NCBI GenBank assembly: GCA_017643395.1
Contig: JAEPNP010000001.1
Coordinates: forward strand, 1,611,001-1,675,000
Length of the DNA: 64,000 nucleotides
From: Rhodothermales bacterium
GTDB lineage: Bacteria > Bacteroidota > Rhodothermia > Rhodothermales > UBA10348
Direction of reading: 5' to 3'
Below are positions 8,365-15,316 of the stretch, in pieces. The first letter of the stretch is position 1; each line of letters begins with the position of its first letter. The translations under genes and the position numbers were made by a program. The notes below the pieces were generated by a model that worked only from the letters and a program-made list of their open reading frames with translations, was not told the DNA's origin and did no database searches.

Positions 8365-9009
8365 TTAGCTGCGACTGGGGAAAACGCCCGTGGTAGCGAT
8401 AATGAAGTTGATCGCCAGATACGGCTGAAGGTTGTCCACAGGCTGAGAGCCTCCCGTTGGGGTCACCTGGACGGCGTCGGAAGCCATCTGGACGTCGGCG
8501 CTGCGGCCGTAGGCCCCCGGGTCGCTCGCCCAGACCGCGCTCTCCGGAGAAGCGGTGTCTCCGGGGGTGCTGGCGCCTGCTACGGTGACCGCATGCGTGT
8601 GACTGGGCAGGTTCGCGCCGGACAGCGTGGTCGTGGCTGCGCCTCCGCGCTGTCCAGTCTGAAAGTTCGGCAGACCGGGTCCGAGTCCGCTCCCGAGGGG
8701 AACGCGGCCGCGGAGGTCCGGGAGGGCGAAGGTCGTGCGGCCATCGCCACCGTAGAAAGTCCCCAGCAGAGAGAAGAGTGCCGAATGCTGCGAAATCGAA
8801 AGCAGTTGGCCGTTGCACAGCGCCCACCCACGCGGCGCAAAGTTACCGGCAAACATGCTGATCTCCCCGAGGTAGGGCTCAACAGGTCGAGACCGGAATT
8901 CAGGAACGTCGGAAGCCTTGGCAGCGCCCGTGATCAGGCCTCCACCAAAGACGGAGGCAACGAAGCGGCGGAAGAAAGAACGGCGGGTATCGGCGAAGGA
9001 AGCGGACAT
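8365..9009 (-). CDS. Phage tail-collar domain protein (microcystin-dependent-protein-like) with Tat-type leader
   Basis: About 214 residues from the ATG at 9009. The leader has twin arginines followed by a hydrophobic stretch (TRRSFFRRFVASVFGGG), fitting Tat export. The rest is a tail-collar domain: GEISMFAGNFAPRGWALCNG, LFSLLGTFYGGDG, FALPDLRGRVPLG, then SHTHAV and a C-terminal PYLAINFIIATTG. The same fold is found in phage tail fibres and in free-standing bacterial proteins of the MdpB type. No other phage genes are nearby, so a domesticated exported protein is more likely than a prophage remnant. Function unknown. The ~240 bp downstream of its stop, before the DUF5916 start, holds no gene that I can see. 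Confidence 0.85.
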   Translation of the reverse strand: MSASFADTRRSFFRRFVASVFGGGLITGAAKASDVPEFRSRPVEPYLGEISMFAGNFAPRGWALCNGQLLSISQHSALFSLLGTFYGGDGRTTFALPDLRGRVPLGSGLGPGLPNFQTGQRGGAATTTLSGANLPSHTHAVTVAGASTPGDTASPESAVWASDPGAYGRSADVQMASDAVQVTPTGGSQPVDNLQPYLAINFIIATTGVFPSRS

Positions 9010-9178
9010 GGCAAACACCACTGGTTGAGACAATGCCAAGGTATACATGGCGCATGGCATGGCCATGACCGTTATTCCCCGGAGCACAAAGCCCATCCCG
9101 TGGACCACTGCCCGAACTGGACCGTTTTGTGACGGTGCTGCGATCCGTGCTGGATCACGGGCTCCCAACCTGAATCCC

Positions 9179-9706
9179 ATGAAACGACTGCTCTTCCTCG
9201 CCATGGCCGGCTTGTTGGTACTGCCCGTGCGAGGCCAGTCCGCCGAAGAGGACCTGGCCACCATTCGCAACTACGTCAAGGTCTCCGACGAGCTCGCAAC
9301 GTCCGGACAGATCGCCTATGACCAGATCGCCTCCCTGGCCGAGCTCGGCTACGATGTGGTAGTCAACCTGGCCACGGCCTCCGAGAGTGCCAATGCGCTT
9401 GAGGGCTATATGGTGGTCGAGGCGGGCATGACCTATGTACACATCCCCGTGTCCTGGGGCGAGCCGTCCATGCGCGACCTGGAGATGTTCTTCGATGTCA
9501 TGGAGATGAACGAGGATCGCAAGGTGTTCGTGCATTGCTTTGCCAACATGCGTGCGTCGGCATTCACCTATCTGTACCGCACGCTGGTGCAGGGTGTCTC
9601 GGAGGAGGAGGCGAAGAAGGCCATGGATCCGGTGTGGGATCCGATGGAGCTGGAGCAGTGGGCCGATCTGATCGAGCGCGCCCAGGCCGAACACAAGACG
9701 GACTGA
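9179..9706 (+). CDS. Exported tyrosine-phosphatase-like protein
   Basis: 175 residues from an ATG at 9179 opening a signal peptide (MKRLLFLAMAGLLVLPVRGQ). After it the fold resembles the DUF442/dual-specificity phosphatase group: ASLAELGYDVVVNLAT, then the P-loop VFVHCFANMRASAFTYLYR. The loop is HC-x4-R, one residue shorter than the classical HC-x5-R but usual for this branch. The catalytic Cys and Arg are therefore present. Export to the periplasm is predicted; the substrate is unknown. It is divergent from the tail-collar gene and only 3 bp before the next gene, with which it forms an operon. Confidence 0.75.
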   Translation: MKRLLFLAMAGLLVLPVRGQSAEEDLATIRNYVKVSDELATSGQIAYDQIASLAELGYDVVVNLATASESANALEGYMVVEAGMTYVHIPVSWGEPSMRDLEMFFDVMEMNEDRKVFVHCFANMRASAFTYLYRTLVQGVSEEEAKKAMDPVWDPMELEQWADLIERAQAEHKTD

Positions 9707-9709
9707 GCG

Positions 9710-10228
9710 ATGCGCACTGTGCTTTTTGTTGGCATGCTGCTGCTCGCAGTGCCCGCAGCGGGTCAGGAAGTAGCCATGGCCGACCTTCAGATGGCCGACG
9801 GAAAGGTGGTCCTGAGGGCCACAGGCGCGGCATTTACCGGAGAAATGATGCACTACCACCCGGACGGCGCCGTTTCGAGCAGATCGGCCTACGTCGAGGG
9901 GCTGCGACACGGCCTCGACCGCGATTGGGACCGGAACGGTCATCTGCGCGGCGAGCGCATGTGGGCGAATGATCGCAGGCACGGCACCGATCGTGTCTTC
10001 GATCACAATGGCAAGTTGCTGCTGGAGACGACCTGGGTCGATGGCGCTCGGGAAGGCGCAGTGGTATGGTTCTACCCCGAGGGCGGAAAGCGGTACGAGA
10101 CTGCGTTCGCGCATGGGAAGCGCCACGGCATCTGGCGACAGTTTGCCGCGGACGGCTCACTGTCCATGGAGACCGAATGGGACATGGGCACGCTGGTCAG
10201 GCGGCACAACCCGCACGCCGGACACTGA
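9710..10228 (+). CDS. Exported MORN-like repeat protein (YwqK type)
   Basis: 172 residues with a signal peptide (MRTVLFVGMLLLAVPAAGQ). The body has about four repeats of ~22 residues of the form GxxHGxxxxWxxxGxLxxExxW (for example GLRHGLDRDWDRNGHL, NDRRHGTDRVFDHNGKL, GKRHGIWRQFAADGSL). These are the MORN-like repeats of the family annotated as YwqK antitoxins, although export argues against an intracellular antitoxin here. It starts 3 bp after the phosphatase-like gene. Role unknown; surface or periplasmic binding is an inference from the leader. Confidence 0.75.
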   Translation: MRTVLFVGMLLLAVPAAGQEVAMADLQMADGKVVLRATGAAFTGEMMHYHPDGAVSSRSAYVEGLRHGLDRDWDRNGHLRGERMWANDRRHGTDRVFDHNGKLLLETTWVDGAREGAVVWFYPEGGKRYETAFAHGKRHGIWRQFAADGSLSMETEWDMGTLVRRHNPHAGH

Positions 10229-10254
10229 TTGCCGTCAAAGCGCCCGTCTCGGGA

Positions 10255-10279
10255 CGCCGCGGCCGACCGGCCCGCGGCG
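10255..10279. terminator. GC-rich hairpin after the MORN gene
   Basis: CGCCGCGG at 10255-10262 pairs with CCGCGGCG at 10272-10279 across a 9-nt loop, 27 bp after the stop of the MORN-like gene. There is no T tract, so factor-independent termination is uncertain. The rest of the 184-bp gap up to the cytochrome gene shows no ORF. Confidence 0.35.
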
Positions 10280-10412
10280 CTGAGCACGTTGCACTTCCGG
10301 CGCGGCGCTGCGCCGGACCGGGTGCAGGGCACGCAGGAAAGGGAGGCCTCCGTGCCTTGCATCTACCCCCGGGTGGTGCCGTAGTGTGCGGAATCACCTG
10401 CCCGAGCCCGCC

Positions 10413-11147
10413 ATGCGCATCGTTCTCCTCTGCCTGCTCTTCCTTGTACCTGCCGCCGAGCTGGATGCGCAGCAGTGGTCCTGGCCTGAGCGGGCCCAGA
10501 ATCTTCAGGTGCTGCCGGCCGATTTCCCCGGGTCACGCATCGGGGCCGTCATGCGCGGGTTCACGCGATCGCTCGGAGTGCGCTGCTCGCATTGCCACGT
10601 GGGTGAGGAGGGGCAGCCGCTGAGTACCTACGACTTTGCCTCGGACGACAACAGGAACAAGGTCACGGCCCGGGCCATGCTGAACATGCTCGGAGACATC
10701 AACGATGCGCTCGATACCATCGAGCCGAACGGCGAGCGCATCAACATGTGGTGTCACACGTGCCACCGCGGCACGGCCAGGCCCGGCACGCTGCAGGAAG
10801 TGCTGATGATGACCTACCGTGCGGACGGCGGAGAGGCCATGCTGGCGCAGTACGCCAGTCTGCGCGAACGCTACTACGGCCGGGGCGCGTACGACTTCGG
10901 TGAGAACTCGCTCAACGCGGCCGGCTACGAAGTGCTCGGCCTCGAGGACTACGACACGGCCATCGCGCTATTCCGGCTGAATGTGGAGCACTTTCCGCAA
11001 TCGTCGAATGCGTATGACTCGCTCGCAGAAGCCTACATGGAGTCCGGCAACAACGAACTCGCCGAGATCTTCTATCGCAAGGCGCTGGAACTGGACCCCA
11101 ACAACAGCAACTCCCTGGAGATGCTGAGGACCGTCAAGGCGCACTAG
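10413..11147 (+). CDS. Diheme c-type cytochrome (reaction-centre cytochrome-like) fused to TPR
   Basis: 244 residues; the ATG at 10413 starts a signal peptide (MRIVLLCLLFLVPAAELDAQ). Two heme-binding motifs, CSHCH (58-62) and CHTCH (114-118), are each preceded by a helix with a candidate axial Met (AVMRGF and TARAMLNML), the pattern of the photosynthetic reaction-centre cytochrome subunit family but with two of the usual four sites. Residues ~165-240 form TPR helices (YDTAIALFRLNVEHFP, NELAEIFYRKALELDPNN). Non-phototrophs often carry such cytochrome-TPR fusions; periplasmic electron transfer is likely, partner unknown. No photosynthesis genes are in view. Confidence 0.85.
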   Translation: MRIVLLCLLFLVPAAELDAQQWSWPERAQNLQVLPADFPGSRIGAVMRGFTRSLGVRCSHCHVGEEGQPLSTYDFASDDNRNKVTARAMLNMLGDINDALDTIEPNGERINMWCHTCHRGTARPGTLQEVLMMTYRADGGEAMLAQYASLRERYYGRGAYDFGENSLNAAGYEVLGLEDYDTAIALFRLNVEHFPQSSNAYDSLAEAYMESGNNELAEIFYRKALELDPNNSNSLEMLRTVKAH

Positions 11148-11231
11148 TCCGGGCCGGTCGCCGGCGAGGTCAGGAGCTGACGCAGTGCAAGCCGTGCGTC
11201 GGCCTGGTCACTCCCCGCTGAACCATGTCGC

Positions 11232-11765
11232 TCAGGCCCGGAAGATCTCCACGCTCTCCATGGTGGTGCTGTGGTTTCCAGCCGCAGCGATCTCTGCGAT
11301 CAGATCGCCACCTTCGGTGACTTCGCCGAAGATCGCGTGCTTGCCATCCAGCCACGGCGTGGGAACTTCCGTGATGAAGAACTGGCTGCCGTTGGTGTGC
11401 GGTCCAGCGTTGGCCATGGACAGCATGCCCGGCTTGTCGTGGCGCAAGCCCGCCGCGAACTCGTCTTTGAAGCGGTAGCCGGGTCCACCCGTACCGGTGC
11501 CGAGCGGACAGCCGAACTGGATCATGAACTCGGGGATGACACGGTGAAACACCAGGCCGTCGTAGAAGGGCCGCTGCACCGTATCGCCGGTCTGCGGCTC
11601 GCGCCACTCCGCCGTGCCGGTCGCCAGTCCCACGAAGTTGGCTACGGTCCTGGGGGCCTCCTGCTCAAACAATCGCGCCGTGATGGTGCCCGCGGAGGTG
11701 TTGAAGCGTACAAAGAGATCGCCGTCGCCGGGAATGTCGAAGGATTCAGGGGCGGAGAGAGCCAT
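11232..11765 (-). CDS. Peptidyl-prolyl cis-trans isomerase, cyclophilin type
   Basis: 177 residues from the ATG at 11765 (MALSAPESFDI); the longer frame upstream lacks protein character. It has the single-domain bacterial cyclophilin motifs: ITARLFEQEAPRTVANFVGLA, FYDGLVFHRVIPEFMIQFG (catalytic Arg in FHR), GPHTNGSQFFITEVPTPWLD and HAIFGEVTEG. No signal peptide, so cytosolic: it speeds proline isomerisation during folding. It is convergent with the cytochrome gene and follows the aldehyde dehydrogenase start-side gene order on the minus strand by ~150 bp. Confidence 0.93.
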   Translation of the reverse strand: MALSAPESFDIPGDGDLFVRFNTSAGTITARLFEQEAPRTVANFVGLATGTAEWREPQTGDTVQRPFYDGLVFHRVIPEFMIQFGCPLGTGTGGPGYRFKDEFAAGLRHDKPGMLSMANAGPHTNGSQFFITEVPTPWLDGKHAIFGEVTEGGDLIAEIAAAGNHSTTMESVEIFRA

Positions 11766-11918
11766 GGTGAGTCGGTTTGGGTGCGGTCGGCCGCAGTTAC
11801 AATGAGCGGCCCAAACCCGGCCCCCGCCGGGCGGGTTGCTCCTTGACGGGTTCTTCTCGCTGCGCCGCAGCCACACGCCGTGTCGACGCCGGACTGCGCA
11901 GTCCCTGGGGCAGCGGTC

Positions 11919-13340
11919 CTAGCTCGGCATGCCGCGCATGATGAGCACCTTGGGCTCGGTCATCTCCTGCATCGCAAAACGCACGCCCTCCCGGCCGAAC
12001 CCAGAGTCCTTGGTGCCGCCGTACGGAAAGTTGTCCACCCGGAAGGTGGGGGTGTCGTTGATGAGCACCCCCCCGTAGTCGAGTTCGCGGAAGGCGGTCA
12101 TGGCACGCCCCACATCGCTCGTGAAAATGCCCGCCTGCAGACCGAACCGACTGTCGTTGCATCGGGCGATGGCCTCGTCAAAAGTGTCGAACGGCTCGAT
12201 CACGGTCACCGGGCCGAAGACCTCCTCGCGACACACCTTGGCGTCACTTGGCACATCCGTCAGCACGGTGGGAAGGACCACCTGGCCCTCAGACGTGCCG
12301 CCTGTGTGCAGTGTGGCGCCGGCCTGCACGGCCTCCTGTACCCAGGACAGCACCCGGTCTACGTGGCGTGGTTCGATAAGGGGTCCCACGACGGTGTCCT
12401 CGCGCATGGGGTCTCCCCAAGGCACGTCCTCCGTGGCGCGAACAAACCGGTCCACAAATTCCCGGTACCGAGCTCGAGCCACAAAGACGCGCTGCACCTT
12501 GATGCAGACCTGCCCGGCGTTGGCCCACGCCCCGGTTACGATGGGGCCCATAACAGCGTCCAGGTCCGCCGTCTCGTCCGCGACGCAGGGCGCGTTGCCG
12601 CCCAACTCCAGCAGGACCTGCTTCTTGCCGGCGAGGCTCTTGAGCTTCCAGCCGACCCTGTCGCTGCCGGTGAACGAGAGCACTCTCAGCCGATCATCCT
12701 CGACCATGCGCTGGGCGACTTCAGGTTCGCAGTGCAGCACGCTGAGCGCCTCAGGCGGCCATCCGGCGTCAAGCATGATTTCGGCAAGCCGGTATCCGGT
12801 CAGCGGGCACTGGGGCGGCGGCTTCAGGACGGTCGGAGCGCCTACGGCCGTGGCAGGGGCCAGTTTGTGGGCGATGAGGTTCAGGGGGAAGTTGAACGGG
12901 GAAATGGCAGCGACCGGTCCGCGAGGCACGCGCTCATACATGAGTAGACGCCCCTCCGCGCGTGGTTCGAGATCAAGCGGCATGACCTCTCCCGTTGGCT
13001 GCCGGCAGGCCCCGGCGGCCAGGGTGAACGTCACCTGAGCCCGGCGGACTTCCCCCCGGGCGTACTGAAGCGGTTTTCCACTCTCGCGCACCATGGTGAG
13101 CGCGAGGCCTTCGGCTTCGTCATGGATAGCCGCGGCCGTTCGTTCCAGAATCGTCGCCCGTTCGTGCGTCGGCATGCGCCGGGTGTGGTTGAACGCTCTG
13201 ACCGCGGCCTCGATGGCTCGGTCCATGTGCTCCGGACGCGCCAGGCTCGCCGCAGCCACCGTCGACCCGTCAAACGGATTCAGAATGTCGTCGTGTCGAC
13301 CGGAATCGACCTCCTTGCCGGCGATCAGGAGATGTCGCAT
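11919..13340 (-). CDS. NAD(P)-dependent aldehyde dehydrogenase
   Basis: 473 residues, full ALDH length. Visible: ISPFNFPLNLIAHKLAPA (substrate/cofactor cleft), VLKPPPQCPLTG (cofactor Lys), SFTGSDRVGWKL, catalytic base Glu in LLELGGNAPC, and catalytic Cys in ANAGQVCIKVQRVFV; the EEVFGPVTVI motif closes the fold. It oxidises an aldehyde to the acid. The divergent neighbour, 44 bp away, is a GABA-type aminotransferase that would make succinic semialdehyde, so this may oxidise that product; this is inference from context because the sequence resembles the broad non-phosphorylating group rather than classical GabD. Shared promoter region at 13341-13384. Confidence 0.92.
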   Translation of the reverse strand: MRHLLIAGKEVDSGRHDDILNPFDGSTVAAASLARPEHMDRAIEAAVRAFNHTRRMPTHERATILERTAAAIHDEAEGLALTMVRESGKPLQYARGEVRRAQVTFTLAAGACRQPTGEVMPLDLEPRAEGRLLMYERVPRGPVAAISPFNFPLNLIAHKLAPATAVGAPTVLKPPPQCPLTGYRLAEIMLDAGWPPEALSVLHCEPEVAQRMVEDDRLRVLSFTGSDRVGWKLKSLAGKKQVLLELGGNAPCVADETADLDAVMGPIVTGAWANAGQVCIKVQRVFVARARYREFVDRFVRATEDVPWGDPMREDTVVGPLIEPRHVDRVLSWVQEAVQAGATLHTGGTSEGQVVLPTVLTDVPSDAKVCREEVFGPVTVIEPFDTFDEAIARCNDSRFGLQAGIFTSDVGRAMTAFRELDYGGVLINDTPTFRVDNFPYGGTKDSGFGREGVRFAMQEMTEPKVLIMRGMPS

Positions 13341-13384
13341 GTGCCTCCGCGTGACGTACCATTGGCCAACCAGACTTCGATGCC
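13341..13384. promoter_or_regulatory. Divergent promoter gap between aldehyde dehydrogenase and aminotransferase
   Basis: Only 44 bp separate the two start codons, so both promoters and any operator must lie here or inside the coding ends. This favours co-regulation. I see no clear inverted repeat or consensus hexamers. Confidence 0.4.
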
Positions 13385-14695
13385 ATGGCCGGTGCCCGCA
13401 ATCTAATCGAACGCCGCAACGCGATGGTGCCGGCTGCCGTCGGCCAGTTTGCAGGGGAGATGACGGCGGTGTCGGCTTCCGGCGCGCGCATCACGGACGC
13501 GGAAGGTCGAGTGTTTATCGACTTCGCGGGTGGCATCGGCGTCATGACGGTCGGGCACTGCGCGCCGGAGGTCGTGCAGGCCATCAAGGATCAGGCGGAA
13601 AAGCTGATTCACACCTCCATTCACGTGGCCAGCTACGAACCCTACGTAGCGCTCTGTGAGAAGCTGGCCGACCTGTTTCCCCATGGGGATCGCACGCGGG
13701 TGATTCTAATCAACTCGGGTGCGGAGGCAGTGGAGAACGCCATCAAACTGGCTCGTCAGGCGACCGGGAGGCCGGGTGTGATCTGCTTTTCGGAGGCGTT
13801 CCATGGGCGCACGCTGATGGCACTGAGTCTGACTTCGAAGACCAAATACAAGACCGGCTGCGGGCCGCTGGCGCCCGAGGTCTACAGGCTTCCATACCCG
13901 AATCACTTCATGTACGGCGACGGGCTCTCTGAAGCCGCCTTTGTGCAGCGTGAACTCGACCGTCTGGAAGCGGCCTTCCTGAACATGGTGCCTTCGGATC
14001 AGGTCGCGGCGGTCATTCTCGAGCCCGTGCAGGGCGAAGGTGGATTCGCCGTGGCGCCTCCGGCCTACCTGCAGGGCCTGCGCCGGATCTGCGACGAACA
14101 CGGAATCATGCTCATTCTCGATGAGGTGCAGTCCGGTTTTTGTCGGACCGGGCGATGGGCGGCGTACGAACACGCGGGCATTGTGCCGGATCTGTCCACG
14201 TGGGCCAAGGCGATGGGCGGGGGCATGCCGATCTCGGCGGTCGTTGGCAAGGCATCGGTTATGGAGGCAGCTGCTCCGTCAACCGTCGGGGGCACCTATG
14301 GAGGCAATCCAGTGGCCTGTGCTGCTTCTCTGGCGGCCATCGGGATCATGGAGCGTTGCAACCTGAATGCCCGTGCCGTCGAGGTGGGCGGGAAGATCCG
14401 TGCGTGCTTCGAGCGGCTGCAGCGCGCCACGCGCCTTGTGGCGGACATTCGTGGTCTGGGCGCCATGCTGGCCATGGAGCTCTGCGAGCACGGGGACCGT
14501 TCGCGGCCGGCGGGCGATGCGGTCCGTGCTGTGTGCGCGGCGTGTCGCGAGCGCGGGCTGATCGTGCTTCCGAGCGGGGCTCACGGCAATGTGATCCGGA
14601 TTCTGGTGCCGCTTGTCATCTCGGACGCCGAGCTGGATCAGGGTCTGGCGATTCTGGAGGAATCCGTGCTGGCCGTGGCTGTGCCGGTGGTCTGA
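13385..14695 (+). CDS. gabT: 4-aminobutyrate-type class III aminotransferase
   Basis: 436 residues, class III PLP aminotransferase. Landmarks: FIDFAGGIGVMTVGH, INSGAEAVENAIKLAR (phosphate loop), FHGRTLMALSLTSK, ILEPVQGEGGF, LILDEVQSGFCRTGRW (PLP Asp), and the Schiff-base Lys in STWAKAMGGGMPI, followed by GGTYGGNPVACAA. These are the features of GABA transaminases, which convert 4-aminobutyrate and 2-oxoglutarate to succinic semialdehyde and glutamate; 5-aminovalerate is an alternative substrate. Start at the ATG of MAGARN. Divergently paired with an aldehyde dehydrogenase that could consume the product. Confidence 0.9.
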   Translation: MAGARNLIERRNAMVPAAVGQFAGEMTAVSASGARITDAEGRVFIDFAGGIGVMTVGHCAPEVVQAIKDQAEKLIHTSIHVASYEPYVALCEKLADLFPHGDRTRVILINSGAEAVENAIKLARQATGRPGVICFSEAFHGRTLMALSLTSKTKYKTGCGPLAPEVYRLPYPNHFMYGDGLSEAAFVQRELDRLEAAFLNMVPSDQVAAVILEPVQGEGGFAVAPPAYLQGLRRICDEHGIMLILDEVQSGFCRTGRWAAYEHAGIVPDLSTWAKAMGGGMPISAVVGKASVMEAAAPSTVGGTYGGNPVACAASLAAIGIMERCNLNARAVEVGGKIRACFERLQRATRLVADIRGLGAMLAMELCEHGDRSRPAGDAVRAVCAACRERGLIVLPSGAHGNVIRILVPLVISDAELDQGLAILEESVLAVAVPVV

Positions 14696-14704
14696 GCGCT
14701 GCGA

Positions 14705-14790
14705 TGCGGCCTGGCGGTTGGAATCGGCGCCCCGCGGGGCGGTGCGGCCAGGCGGTTGGAATCGGCGCCCCGCGGTGCAGTGCGGCCAGG
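14705..14790. repeat. 38-bp tandem repeat, 2.3 copies
   Basis: Units start at 14705, 14743 and 14781 (the last only ~10 bp), each opening TGCGGCC and containing GGCGGTTGGAATCGGCGCCC. The two full copies differ at only a few positions. The repeat fills the gap between the convergent gabT and Gre-factor genes. Confidence 0.85.
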
Positions 14791-14803
14791 ACCCCCGCGG
14801 AAC

Positions 14804-15316
14804 TCAGTCGGCCGCGTAGTGGATCTCCGCCACCGTAAATTCCCGCTCCCCGCCCGGGGCGGGCATGCGGACCCCATCGCCCGTTTTTTTGCCCGTAAGG
14901 CGCTTGGCCACCGGGGCCAGGAAGCTGATTCGGGCGTCTGTGGGGTTGGCCTCGTCCACCCCGACAATGGTCATCACACGTCGGGGCAGGCCCTGGGTCT
15001 CGAGCGTTACCGTCGCGCCGAAGCGCACCTCCGCGGCCGGTTGGGAGGCCGGATCCACCAGCCGCGCTGAGGCGATACGTGCCTCCAACTGGGTGATCCG
15101 CCCCTTGAGCACTGCCAACTCCCGGCTCCGATCCGCGCTGTCGCGCGGACCCGCCGCGAGTTTGCCGCGCTCAGCCTCCAGCCGCGCCAGCTCCTCTCGG
15201 AGCAGCCGAAGCCCCCGAGGCGTCACGTAGTTCGCCACGCCCGGCGGAAGCGCCGGCCGCGGCGGAATGACCACATGGCCATCAGGGGCGTCATCCTTGA
15301 CGAACGCGCGACTCAC
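14804..15316 (-). CDS. GreA/GreB family transcription elongation factor
   Basis: 170 residues. The start is a GTG at 15316: the next residues SRAFVKDD are the conserved N-terminus of the GreB-like family, and GTGA overlaps the TGA of the upstream DUF885 gene. The N-terminal coiled coil (LRLLREELARLEAER ... ELAVLKGRITQLEARIASAR) and the C-terminal FKBP-like domain (FGATVTLETQ, ARISFLAPVAKRLTGKKTGD) are complete. Gre factors enter the RNA polymerase secondary channel and stimulate cleavage of backtracked RNA. Coupling to a peptidase-like lipoprotein gene is unusual and may reflect only genome compaction. Confidence 0.88.
   Translation of the reverse strand: MSRAFVKDDAPDGHVVIPPRPALPPGVANYVTPRGLRLLREELARLEAERGKLAAGPRDSADRSRELAVLKGRITQLEARIASARLVDPASQPAAEVRFGATVTLETQGLPRRVMTIVGVDEANPTDARISFLAPVAKRLTGKKTGDGVRMPAPGGEREFTVAEIHYAAD

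Noticed and set aside
8137-9132. A 331-codon plus-strand frame opposite the tail-collar gene
   Set aside because: Low-complexity Arg/Gly composition without motifs; the minus strand encodes a recognised tail-collar domain.
11880-12947. A 355-codon plus-strand frame opposite the aldehyde dehydrogenase
   Set aside because: His/Val/Gly-rich shadow of a gene with intact ALDH catalytic motifs.
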